37,008 nt of DNA from positions 1-37,008 of the forward strand of contig CALKFR010000067.1 of the NCBI GenBank assembly GCA_938084555.1. The letters run 5' to 3'. The notes beneath the pieces were generated by a model, which was not told where the DNA came from, did no database searches, and saw only the letters and a program-made list of their open reading frames with translations. This document shows positions 1 to 9,130 of this stretch, piece after piece (the stretch's first letter is position 1; every line of letters starts with the position of its first letter). A program made the translations under genes and the position numbers. This stretch comes from an uncultured Flavobacteriaceae bacterium (GTDB taxonomy: Bacteria > Bacteroidota > Bacteroidia > Flavobacteriales > Flavobacteriaceae).

Positions 1-1380
1 GGTGCAGCAGATCCAGACAAGTATGTTGGAGCTGAACCTCATGGTGCATCCATTGAAGAAATGAGTACAGGTTGGAAAAATTCATATCAGAGTGGTGTAC
101 TTGATGATACTATTACAAGTGGTTTAGAAGGTGCATGGACACCAAACCCTACACAATGGGATGATCAATATTTTGATGTTTTACTAAATTATGATTGGGA
201 ATTAACAAAAAGTCCTGCTGGAGCTCATCAATGGACTCCAACTGCGGCATCTAATGCCGAAAGAGCTCCAAAAGCTGGTGATGCAAACGGAACTCAAGCT
301 TTAATGATGTCTACAGCTGATATGGCTCTTAAAACAGATCCTGCATATCTAGAAATATCTAAACGTTTTCATAAAGATCATAAAGCTTTTGAAGACGCTT
401 TTGCAAGAGCATGGTTCAAACTAACTCATAGAGATATGGGACCTATTCACAGATATTTAGGGCCTGAAGTACCAAAAGAAGAATTAGTTTGGCAAGATCC
501 TATTCCAACACCTGATCACAAATTAACTGATCAAGATATTTCTGATTTAAAAGCTTTAATTCTTAATACTGATTTAACAATATCACAATTGGTTACAACA
601 GCTTGGGCATCTGCTTCAACTTACAGAGATTCCGATAAAAGAGGAGGTGCAAATGGAAGTAGAATTCGATTAGAACCTCAAAAAAGCTGGGCAGTAAATA
701 ATCCATATCAACTTAATAAAGTATTGTCTGTATACGAAGGAATTCAGAAAAACTTCAAAGGTGAAATTTCAATTGCTGATCTAATCGTACTTGGAGGTAA
801 TGTTGGAATAGAAGAAGCAGCTAAAGCAGCTGGAAATGATGTTTCAATTCAATTTACTCAAGGAAGAGGAGATGCATCTCAAGAACAAACAGACATAACA
901 TCCTTTGGATATCTCGAGCCCTTAGCAGATGGATTTAGAAATTACATGAAATCTGGTTTAAATGTTGCTGCTGAAGATTTATTGATTGATAAAGCAAATC
1001 TACTTTCTCTATCTATTCCAGAAATGACAGCTTTAGTTGGAGGTCTAAGAGTATTAGGCACTAATTACGATGGATCTAATCATGGTGTATTTACTCATAA
1101 TATTGGAAGCTTAACAAATGACTTCTTTAAAAACGTTTTAGACCTAGAAACAACATGGAGCGCAACTTCAGATGATCAAAATTTATTTGAAGGACGTGAT
1201 CGTAAAACTGGTGTTATTAAATTCACTGGTACGCGTGCAGATTTAATTTTTGGATCTAATACAGAATTAAGAGCTGTTTGCGAGGTCTATGGTGCGGATG
1301 ATGGTAATGAAAAATTTATAAATGATTTTATTTCAGCTTGGACTAAAGTGATGAATTTAGATCGTTTTGATTTAATTTAA
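1..1380 (+). CDS. katG: Catalase-peroxidase KatG, C-terminal part (5' end truncated by the window)
   Basis: Frame 1 is open from base 1 ([77 protein letters not shown]), typical KatG; C-terminus [42 protein letters not shown] is the KatG end. Confidence 0.95.
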   Translation, partial: GAADPDKYVGAEPHGASIEEMSTGWKNSYQSGVLDDTITSGLEGAWTPNPTQWDDQYFDVLLNYDWELTKSPAGAHQWTPTAASNAERAPKAGDANGTQALMMSTADMALKTDPAYLEISKRFHKDHKAFEDAFARAWFKLTHRDMGPIHRYLGPEVPKEELVWQDPIPTPDHKLTDQDISDLKALILNTDLTISQLVTTAWASASTYRDSDKRGGANGSRIRLEPQKSWAVNNPYQLNKVLSVYEGIQKNFKGEISIADLIVLGGNVGIEEAAKAAGNDVSIQFTQGRGDASQEQTDITSFGYLEPLADGFRNYMKSGLNVAAEDLLIDKANLLSLSIPEMTALVGGLRVLGTNYDGSNHGVFTHNIGSLTNDFFKNVLDLETTWSATSDDQNLFEGRDRKTGVIKFTGTRADLIFGSNTELRAVCEVYGADDGNEKFINDFISAWTKVMNLDRFDLI

Positions 1381-1390
1381 AATTGATTTT

Positions 1391-1429
1391 AAAAGCTCTC
1401 TTAAATAATAATTTTTGAGGGCTTTTTTT
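1391..1429. terminator. Hairpin terminator between convergent katG and the molybdopterin oxidoreductase
   Basis: AAAAGCTCTC...GAGGGCTTTTTTT inverted repeat (one G-T pair) followed by a T run, located between convergent stops. Confidence 0.7.
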
Positions 1430-3533
1430 ATTTACTTACTTGAACTCTAGTTCCACTAAAATTCGCATTACCAGTTAGTTGATCAATTTTTAAATCATCA
1501 GTTAAATCATTAATGCTTTCTCCAGAGTTCTTTTCAGCCAATTTAATTTTAGTTCCTAGCCTATTATGACCAAAACCATGTGGAATACTTAATACACCTT
1601 CCTTCATTTCATCACTAATTTCAACCGGTAATTCTATACTACCCACATTAGATGTTATTTTTATTTTTTGATTATCTGAAATAGAAAGATTAATAGCGTC
1701 CTTGGAACTCATCAATACAGTACATCTATTTTTACCTTTCATTAGGAGTTTAGAGTTATGCATCCAAGAGTTATTATTTCTTAAATGTCTTCTACCTATT
1801 AAAGCAAATGGATATATATATTTTTCTTCAGTATCAACTTTAATCAACTCTTTATCTAGTCTTTTTAAATCATCTATAAATATTTTTGGTGAAATATTAA
1901 TTTTTTTATCTAGAGTAAAAATTCTTTTTGTTAATAGTGGTTGTAAAGCTCCTAAATCTATCCCATGGGGGTTATCTTTTAGTTTTTTTACAGATAAATT
2001 TGCTTCTTTATATGGAGAAAATTTAAACATATGATCTAACATCATTTCTGGTGTTAACGTGTTCTTTTTACCTGTTATTCTTTCTGTTAGTTCATTTAAT
2101 ATTTGCCAGTCGTGCCTTTGATTTTCATTTTTATCAAATAAAATTTCAGAGAGTTTTGCAGTATTTCTGATGGCTAACTGATGAAAAACTAAGTCATAAT
2201 GAAATGTTTCTAATCCATTAGTACTTGGTAAGATGATATTTGCATACTTACTGGTTTCGTTTAAATAAATATCTATGGAAACCATAAATTCAAGTTTTTC
2301 TAAAGCTTTTTCTAATTTTTTACCATTTGGTGTAGATAAAACTGGATTTCCTGCTGTACAAATGAACATTTTTATTTGCCCCTCACCTTCTGTGATCATT
2401 TCGTCTGCTAATGTAGCAACTGGTAATTCTCCTGAATATTCTGGTAAATCAAGAACTCTACTTCGATATCTATCAAAATTACCAACCTTACCTTGCATAC
2501 CTGTCATAAAAACCAAATCAATGGCTGGCTTAGTAAACATTGCTCCACCAACTTTATCCATATTATTGGTAACAATATTCAAAACGTTTATTAACCATTG
2601 ACATATGCCTCCATATTCTTGCGTAGAAACTCCCATTCTTCCATAACAAACCGCAGTTTTAGAGTTCATAAAATCTATTCCAATTTTTTGAATCTCTAGG
2701 TTGTTTATACCAATTAAGTGAGCAATTTTTTGTGGGGAATATTCTTTAACAATTTCTTTAATTTCTTCTAATCCCTTCAAGTGATCTGAAAGGTGTGTTC
2801 TTTTCTTTATACCGTGCTCAAAAATCACATGTAACAAAGACAATAAAAAAAGTGCATCTTTTCCAGGATTTATGTAAAAATGCTGGCTAGAAATCCTAGA
2901 AGTCTCCGTAAATCTTGGATCAATATTAATAACTTTACCTCCTCTTTTTTGAATATTTTTGATTTTTTGAGAGAATCCTGGTGCAGTTAGTAAGCTCCCA
3001 TTTGACGCCCCTGGATTAGCTCCTAAAATCAATAAATAATCTGTTCTTTCAATATCTGGAATTGGAATTAACATTTGATGTCCAAACATCTTTAAAGAAG
3101 CAATATGATGAGGTAATTGATCTACTGATGTAGCAGAATACTTTTGCTTAGTCTTCAAACTTTTTAAAAATGGGCCTCCATATAATATTGATCCAAGATT
3201 ATGAACATTAGGATTTCCTTGGTAAGTAGCTATTGCATTGTTGCCATGTTTTTCTTGAATTTTTTTTATTTGAATTTCAATCTCATCAAAAGCTTCTGTC
3301 CAAGAAATTTCTTCCCATCCATTTTCAGTTCTCTTAATAGGTGTTTTTAACCTATCTGGGTCTTCATACAAATCTTTTAAAGCTAGAGACTTAGGACAGA
3401 TATAACCTTTACTTAAAGGATCTTTTTTGTCTCCAACAATAGAAATTATCTCCTTTTCTTTGTATGTGATCTCCAAACCACACATCGCTTCACATAAATT
3501 ACAGGTTCTGTAATGAACTTTATTATTTAACAT
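1428..3533 (-). CDS. Molybdopterin-dependent oxidoreductase with N-terminal [4Fe-4S] motif
   Basis: N-terminal CNLCEAMCG...GYICPK cluster motif, YLLILGANPGASNGS and C-terminal molydopterin dinucleotide-binding-like region (ISDEMKEGVLSIPHGFGHNRLG). Confidence 0.88.
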   Translation of the reverse strand: MLNNKVHYRTCNLCEAMCGLEITYKEKEIISIVGDKKDPLSKGYICPKSLALKDLYEDPDRLKTPIKRTENGWEEISWTEAFDEIEIQIKKIQEKHGNNAIATYQGNPNVHNLGSILYGGPFLKSLKTKQKYSATSVDQLPHHIASLKMFGHQMLIPIPDIERTDYLLILGANPGASNGSLLTAPGFSQKIKNIQKRGGKVINIDPRFTETSRISSQHFYINPGKDALFLLSLLHVIFEHGIKKRTHLSDHLKGLEEIKEIVKEYSPQKIAHLIGINNLEIQKIGIDFMNSKTAVCYGRMGVSTQEYGGICQWLINVLNIVTNNMDKVGGAMFTKPAIDLVFMTGMQGKVGNFDRYRSRVLDLPEYSGELPVATLADEMITEGEGQIKMFICTAGNPVLSTPNGKKLEKALEKLEFMVSIDIYLNETSKYANIILPSTNGLETFHYDLVFHQLAIRNTAKLSEILFDKNENQRHDWQILNELTERITGKKNTLTPEMMLDHMFKFSPYKEANLSVKKLKDNPHGIDLGALQPLLTKRIFTLDKKINISPKIFIDDLKRLDKELIKVDTEEKYIYPFALIGRRHLRNNNSWMHNSKLLMKGKNRCTVLMSSKDAINLSISDNQKIKITSNVGSIELPVEISDEMKEGVLSIPHGFGHNRLGTKIKLAEKNSGESINDLTDDLKIDQLTGNANFSGTRVQVSK

Positions 3534-3614
3534 AAAAAAAATTAATCAGTAATACAAGTTAATGAAAATATTATGACTCAATGTTTACAAAAGTCTTTAG
3601 TATATAAATTGGAA

Positions 3615-4778
3615 CTACTTACTTGCAAATAAATTAACATCAGCCACAGAAATTTCTTGTTCTCCAAGTATTATTAATCTTTCTACTACATTTCTCAACT
3701 CTCTAATATTACCTGTCCAATCATAATCTTGCAATAAAGCTATTGCTTGTGAAGAAAATTCTTTTTTAGGCACACCTTGCTCTGCGGCAATTTTTTTGGT
3801 GAAATATTCTATTAGTAATGGAATATCGTCTCTTCTATTGTTTAAAGCTGGCACATTAATTAAAATTACAGCTAATCTGTGATATAAATCTTCTCTAAAT
3901 CTTCCTTCTTTAATTTCTTTTTTTAAATCTTTATTTGTTGCAGCTATGATCCTCACGTTTACCTTAATATCTCGATCACTCCCTACTCTTTGAATTTTAT
4001 TTTCTTGTAACGCCCTTAAGACTTTAGCTTGAGCAGATAAGCTCATATCACCTATTTCATCTAAAAAAATAGTTCCATTATTTGCTGCTTCAAATTTCCC
4101 TGCTCTGTCTTTATTAGCTCCAGTAAAACTTCCCTTAACATGACCAAACAACTCACTTTCAATTAATTCGGAAGGTATTGCAGCACAATTAACTTCAATT
4201 AAAGATAATTTTGATCGATCAGATTTTTCATGTAACCAATGAGCTACCAACTCTTTTCCAGTTCCATTTGGGCCAGTAATTAAAACACGAGCATCTGTTG
4301 TGGCTACTTTTTCAATTAAATGTTTAATATGAATAATGGCATCACTCTCACCTATCATCTCATAATTTTTACTAACCTTCTTTTTTAAACGTTTATTTTC
4401 TACAACCAAAACTTTCCTGTCTAGAGCATTTCTTACGGTATTTAACAACCTGTTTAAATCTGGTGGTTTTGATATGTAATCAAAAGCTCCAAGACGCATA
4501 GTATTTACTGCAGTATCTAGATCACCATGTCCAGAAATCATTACAAAAGGAATCTCTGGCTTCACTATTTTTGCTTTTTCTAACACCTCTACTCCATCCA
4601 TTTTAGGCATTTTTATATCACATAAAACCAAATCATAGTCATGATCTTTAATTTTTTCCAGACCATCCAATCCATTATCAGCCTCTTCAACTTTATAAGC
4701 TTCATTTTCTTCAGAGATTATTTTTATTAATACTCTCCGAATAGCTGCTTCATCCTCAATAACTAAAATTTTACTCAT
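3615..4778 (-). CDS. Sigma-54-type (NtrC-family) response regulator: receiver + AAA+ domain, no recognisable C-terminal Fis-type HTH
   Basis: Receiver domain (KILVIEDEAAIRRVL...LVLCDIKMPKMDGVEVL), Walker A GPNGTGKE, GSFTGA loop, Walker B GTIFLDEIGDM; protein ends at EISVADVNLFASK shortly after the AAA+ lid. Confidence 0.92.
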   Translation of the reverse strand: MSKILVIEDEAAIRRVLIKIISEENEAYKVEEADNGLDGLEKIKDHDYDLVLCDIKMPKMDGVEVLEKAKIVKPEIPFVMISGHGDLDTAVNTMRLGAFDYISKPPDLNRLLNTVRNALDRKVLVVENKRLKKKVSKNYEMIGESDAIIHIKHLIEKVATTDARVLITGPNGTGKELVAHWLHEKSDRSKLSLIEVNCAAIPSELIESELFGHVKGSFTGANKDRAGKFEAANNGTIFLDEIGDMSLSAQAKVLRALQENKIQRVGSDRDIKVNVRIIAATNKDLKKEIKEGRFREDLYHRLAVILINVPALNNRRDDIPLLIEYFTKKIAAEQGVPKKEFSSQAIALLQDYDWTGNIRELRNVVERLIILGEQEISVADVNLFASK

Positions 4779-4974
4779 GATACTAATACATTTAATATGA
4801 TTATAATTTGTGTGTAATATACATTTTACAAAACAAACTTTTTTATTTTATCAGATTTAAACAAATTTAATTTTTTTACAGTAACTCGCGGTTTTTATCT
4901 AAATTATAACGAGTTGTGAAACAAATTTTAATCTAAATTTATATCCTTCATCAATATATTTTCACTTAAAATAC

Positions 4975-5015
4975 TATGCATGCATAATTTTTGTGAATTT
5001 GCTATGCATGCATAG
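4975..5015. promoter_or_regulatory. Two copies of the perfect palindrome TATGCATGCATA (4975-4986 and 5003-5014); candidate MarR operator
   Basis: Direct reading: TATGCATGCATA at 4975-4986; CTATGCATGCATAG at 5002-5015; 28 bp start-to-start, directly upstream of the marR gene. Confidence 0.7.
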
Positions 5016-5025
5016 TAAATTTTTA

Positions 5026-5033
5026 TATCTTTG
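5026..5033 (+). promoter_or_regulatory. Bacteroidetes -7 element TATCTTTG (consensus TAnnTTTG) for the marR operon
   Basis: TATCTTTG ends 5 bp before the ATG at 5039, so the mRNA would be leaderless or nearly so; no good -33 TTTG at the usual spacing was seen. Confidence 0.5.
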
Positions 5034-5038
5034 ACCAT

Positions 5039-5500
5039 ATGGACAAAAACAAATCTATAGATCATCAATTAAGGGCAACTTGGCAAGCTGTTGCAAAACT
5101 TTATAACGAAAGAGCTGCAAAACATGACAGTACTATGGCAACTGCTTTCGTTCTTTTGAATATTGATTATGAAAAAGGAACACCTTCAACCGCTTTAGGT
5201 CCGTTAATGGGAATGGAACCAACTAGTCTTTCACGAATTTTAAAAACAATGGAAGATAAAGGAGCCATATCTCGAGAAAAAAACCCAAGTGATGGGAGAG
5301 GTGTTATTATCAAACTCACTGATTTTGGAAAGGAAATGAGAGAAATCTCTAAAGAGTCAGTAATTATTTTTAATAATATCATAAAGCAACATGTAAGCCC
5401 TGAAGAATTGGAAGCTTTCTTTAAAGTAACCTCAACCATAAACAAATTAATAACAGATAAGTTAATTTATAAAGAAGATAACATTAACAAAGTTGTATAA
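5039..5500 (+). CDS. MarR-family transcriptional regulator
   Basis: Winged-helix signature GTPSTALGPLMGMEPTSLSRILKTMEDKGAISREKNPSDGRGVIIKLTDFGKE. Confidence 0.92.
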   Translation: MDKNKSIDHQLRATWQAVAKLYNERAAKHDSTMATAFVLLNIDYEKGTPSTALGPLMGMEPTSLSRILKTMEDKGAISREKNPSDGRGVIIKLTDFGKEMREISKESVIIFNNIIKQHVSPEELEAFFKVTSTINKLITDKLIYKEDNINKVV

Positions 5501-5517
5501 ACAAATTAAAATATCAA

Positions 5518-7923
5518 ATGACTAGAAGAATTAAAAAAGTAGCAATCATAGGTTCCGGAATAATGGGAAGTGGTATTGCATGTCACTTTGCTAATATTGG
5601 AGTAGAAGTCCTATTATTAGACATTGTTCCCAGAGAACTTAACGAAAAAGAAAAAGCTAAAGGACTTTCATTAAATGACAGTTTAGTTCGTAACAGATTA
5701 GTAAATGAGGCGCTAAAGACTTCTTTGGCATCAAAACCATCTCCTATTTATTCTCAAAAATTCGCTGATAGGATAAAAACAGGAAATATTGAAGACGACT
5801 TACATAAAATCAAAGATGTAGATTGGATCATGGAGGTTGTGGTTGAAAGACTGGATATAAAACAACAAGTTTTTGAAAAAATTGAAAAGTATAGAACTTC
5901 AGGTACATTAATAACATCCAATACTTCGGGGATACCTATAAAATTTATGAATGAGGGAAGAAGTGAAGATTTTCAAGAACACTTCGCGGTAACTCATTTT
6001 TTCAACCCTCCCAGATACTTAAAGTTGTTTGAGGTTGTTCCTGGTCCTAAGTGCAAACAAGAAGTAACTGACTTTCTAATGATGTATGGAGACAAGTTTT
6101 TAGGAAAAACTTCTGTACTAGCAAAAGACACACCTGCTTTTATTGGAAATAGAATTGGAATCTTTGGAATTATGAGCCTTTTTCATGTTGTTAAAGAGAT
6201 GGGACTCACTATTGAAGAAGTTGATAAATTAACTGGTCCAGTAATTGGTCGCCCTAAATCTGCAACCTTCAGAACAATTGATGTTGTAGGTTTAGACACT
6301 TTAGTCCATACGGCTAATGGGGTTAAAGATAACTGCCCCAACGATGAAATGAGAGATCAATTTGTGATTCCAGACTATGTTAATACCATGATGGAAAACA
6401 AATGGTTGGGAAGTAAAACCAAACAAGGATTTTACAAAATGACAAAAAATGCGAATGGCAAGAGAGAAATTTTATCATTAGACTTAAACACTCTAGAATA
6501 TAGAACAAAAAAATCTGCAAAATTTGAAACCTTAGAGCTAACAAAATCTATAGATAATGTAGCTGATCGTTTTAAAGTATTGGTTTCAGGAAAGGACAAA
6601 GCAGGTGAATTCTACAGAAAAAGTTTTGCTGCAATGTTTGCTTATGTTCAAAATAGAATTCCAGAAATTTCTGACGAACTCTACAGAATTGATGATGGTT
6701 TAAGAGCTGGCTTTGGTTGGGAACACGGCCCTTTTCAAATATGGGATGCCGTTGGAGTTGCTAAGGGAGTTGAGATAATGAGAGCAGAAGAAAAAGAACC
6801 TGCTGCATGGGTAACAGAAATGTTAGAAAAAGGAGAAACTTCTTTTTATTCTGTAAAGGAAGGAGCTACTTTTTACTATGATATCCCTGCGAAATCACAT
6901 CTTAAAAAACCAGGACAAGATTCATTCATTATTTTAGATAACATAAGAAAAACTAACGAAGTTTGGAAAAATTCTGGTGCAGTTATTGAAGATATTGGCG
7001 ATGGAATTTTAAATTTAGAATTCCAATCTAAAATGAATACTATTGGAGCTGATGTTTTAGCGGCTATCAATAAGGCTATAGATTTAGCTGAAACGAATTA
7101 TCAAGGATTAGTTGTTGGAAATCAAGCAGCAAACTTTTCAGTTGGAGCCAATATAGGAATGATTTTTATGATGGCTGTTGAACAAGAATACGACGAATTA
7201 AACTATGCTATCAAATACTTTCAAGATACCATGATGCGTATGCGTTATTCTTCAATTCCTACGATCGCTGCTCCTCATGGAATGGCTTTAGGTGGTGGAT
7301 GTGAAATCTCATTACACGCAGATAAAGTAGTTGCAGCAGCAGAAACATACATGGGCTTAGTAGAATTTGGTGTTGGTGTTATTCCTGGTGGTGGAGGTTC
7401 TAAAGAGATGGCTCTTAGAGCATCAGATTTATTCCACAAAGGAGATGTTCAATTAAATGTTTTACAAGAACACTTCTTAACTATAGGAATGGCAAAAGTA
7501 GCTACCTCAGCATATGAAGCTTTTGATATAGGATTACTACAAAAAGGAAAAGATGTTGTCGTTGTAAACAAAGAAAGACAGATTGCTCAAGCTAAAAAAC
7601 ATGCTCTTCTAATGGCAGAGTCTGGATATACGCAACCAGCTGCCCGTAAAGATGTTCTTGTATTAGGTAAACAAGCTTTGGGAATGTTTTTAGTAGGAAC
7701 AGATTCTATGGAAGCTAGTCATTACATTTCAGAACATGATAAAAAAATTGCAAACAAACTTGCCTATGTGATGGCTGGAGGAGATTTATCAGAACCCACT
7801 AAGGTCACAGAACAATATCTTTTAGATATTGAACGTGAAGCGTTTTTAAGTTTAACAACAGAACGAAAAACTTTAGAACGCATCCAACACATGTTAAAAA
7901 CGGGTAAACCATTAAGAAACTAA
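5518..7923 (+). CDS. fadN: 3-hydroxyacyl-CoA dehydrogenase / enoyl-CoA hydratase bifunctional protein, HAD domain first (FadN-like)
   Basis: N-terminal Rossmann VAIIGSGIMGSGIACHFANIGVEVLLLDI; C-terminal crotonase region IPTIAAPHGMALGGGCEISLHADKVVAAAETYMGLVEFGVGVIPGGGG. Confidence 0.88.
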   Translation: MTRRIKKVAIIGSGIMGSGIACHFANIGVEVLLLDIVPRELNEKEKAKGLSLNDSLVRNRLVNEALKTSLASKPSPIYSQKFADRIKTGNIEDDLHKIKDVDWIMEVVVERLDIKQQVFEKIEKYRTSGTLITSNTSGIPIKFMNEGRSEDFQEHFAVTHFFNPPRYLKLFEVVPGPKCKQEVTDFLMMYGDKFLGKTSVLAKDTPAFIGNRIGIFGIMSLFHVVKEMGLTIEEVDKLTGPVIGRPKSATFRTIDVVGLDTLVHTANGVKDNCPNDEMRDQFVIPDYVNTMMENKWLGSKTKQGFYKMTKNANGKREILSLDLNTLEYRTKKSAKFETLELTKSIDNVADRFKVLVSGKDKAGEFYRKSFAAMFAYVQNRIPEISDELYRIDDGLRAGFGWEHGPFQIWDAVGVAKGVEIMRAEEKEPAAWVTEMLEKGETSFYSVKEGATFYYDIPAKSHLKKPGQDSFIILDNIRKTNEVWKNSGAVIEDIGDGILNLEFQSKMNTIGADVLAAINKAIDLAETNYQGLVVGNQAANFSVGANIGMIFMMAVEQEYDELNYAIKYFQDTMMRMRYSSIPTIAAPHGMALGGGCEISLHADKVVAAAETYMGLVEFGVGVIPGGGGSKEMALRASDLFHKGDVQLNVLQEHFLTIGMAKVATSAYEAFDIGLLQKGKDVVVVNKERQIAQAKKHALLMAESGYTQPAARKDVLVLGKQALGMFLVGTDSMEASHYISEHDKKIANKLAYVMAGGDLSEPTKVTEQYLLDIEREAFLSLTTERKTLERIQHMLKTGKPLRN

Positions 7924-7927
7924 ACAA

Positions 7928-9118
7928 ATGAAAACAGCATATATAGTAAAAGGATATAGAACAGCCGTTGGGAAAGCACCTAAAGGTTTGTTCAGATTTA
8001 AAAGAACAGATGAATTAGCAGCTGAAACTATTCAGCACATGATGAAGGAACTTCCACAATTAGATGTTAAACGCATAGATGATGTAATTGTAGGAAATGC
8101 GATGCCAGAAGGATCTCAAGGACTTAATATGGCACGTTTAATTTCTCTTATGGGATTAAATAGTGTAGATGTTCCAGGAGTAACTGTTAATAGATTTTGC
8201 TCATCTGGTGTTGAAACAATTGCAATGGCTACAGCTAAAATACAAGCTGGAATGGCAGATTGCATCATAGCTGGTGGAGCAGAAAGTATGAGTGCAGTTC
8301 CAATGACTGGTTATAAACCCGAATTAAATTATAATACAGTAAAGGAGGGTCATGAAGATTATTATTGGGGAATGGGAAATACAGCTGAAGCCGTTGCAAA
8401 CCAATTTAAAGTTTCCAGACAAGACCAAGATGAATTTGCGTATCATTCTCACATGAAAGCATTGAAAGCTCAAGCTGAAAATCGTTTTCAAGAACAAATT
8501 GCTCCTATTACTGTAGACCAAATTTATTTAGATGCTAGTGGTAAGAAAGCAACTAGGACCTATACAGTTACAAAAGACGAAGGACCTAGAGCAGGAACTA
8601 GCAAAGAAGCTTTAGCCAAATTACGTGCAGTATTTGCTGCTGGAGGTAGTGTAACAGCAGGGAATTCATCTCAAATGAGTGATGGCGCAGCTTTTGTTAT
8701 GGTAATGAGTGAAGACATGGTGAAAGAATTAAATATAGAACCTATAGCTAGAATGGTAAATTATGCTGCAGCTGGTGTAGAACCAAGAATCATGGGAATT
8801 GGACCCGTAGCTGCGATACCTAAAGCACTTAAACAAGCTGGTTTACAACAAAATGATATTGACTTAATAGAATTAAACGAAGCATTTGCTTCTCAATCAT
8901 TGGCGGTGATTAGAGAATTAGATTTAAATAAAGAAATTATCAATGTAAATGGTGGAGCTATAGCCCTAGGACACCCGTTAGGTTGTACTGGAGCAAAACT
9001 TTCTGTTCAACTATTTGACGAAATGAGAAAAAGAAATATGAAAAACAAATATGGAATGGTAACCATGTGCGTTGGAACAGGACAAGGTGCAGCAGGTATT
9101 TTTGAATTTTTAAATTAA
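7928..9118 (+). CDS. fadA: Acetyl-CoA C-acyltransferase (thiolase)
   Basis: [16 protein letters not shown] (nucleophile Cys), [34 protein letters not shown]. Confidence 0.94.
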   Translation: MKTAYIVKGYRTAVGKAPKGLFRFKRTDELAAETIQHMMKELPQLDVKRIDDVIVGNAMPEGSQGLNMARLISLMGLNSVDVPGVTVNRFCSSGVETIAMATAKIQAGMADCIIAGGAESMSAVPMTGYKPELNYNTVKEGHEDYYWGMGNTAEAVANQFKVSRQDQDEFAYHSHMKALKAQAENRFQEQIAPITVDQIYLDASGKKATRTYTVTKDEGPRAGTSKEALAKLRAVFAAGGSVTAGNSSQMSDGAAFVMVMSEDMVKELNIEPIARMVNYAAAGVEPRIMGIGPVAAIPKALKQAGLQQNDIDLIELNEAFASQSLAVIRELDLNKEIINVNGGAIALGHPLGCTGAKLSVQLFDEMRKRNMKNKYGMVTMCVGTGQGAAGIFEFLN

Positions 9119-9130
9119 AAAAAATATAAT

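Noticed and set aside
1702-2601. ORFs on + strand (1702..2034, 2275..2601)
   Set aside because: Antisense to the well-supported molybdopterin oxidoreductase gene; no protein-family features.
5167-5445. 92-aa ORF on - strand inside marR
   Set aside because: Shadow ORF antisense to a clear MarR gene. The same applies to the other minus-strand ORFs inside fadN, fadA, fadE, the UbiB-like gene, the SDR gene, CRY-DASH, folE, GPx, phr and mutA.
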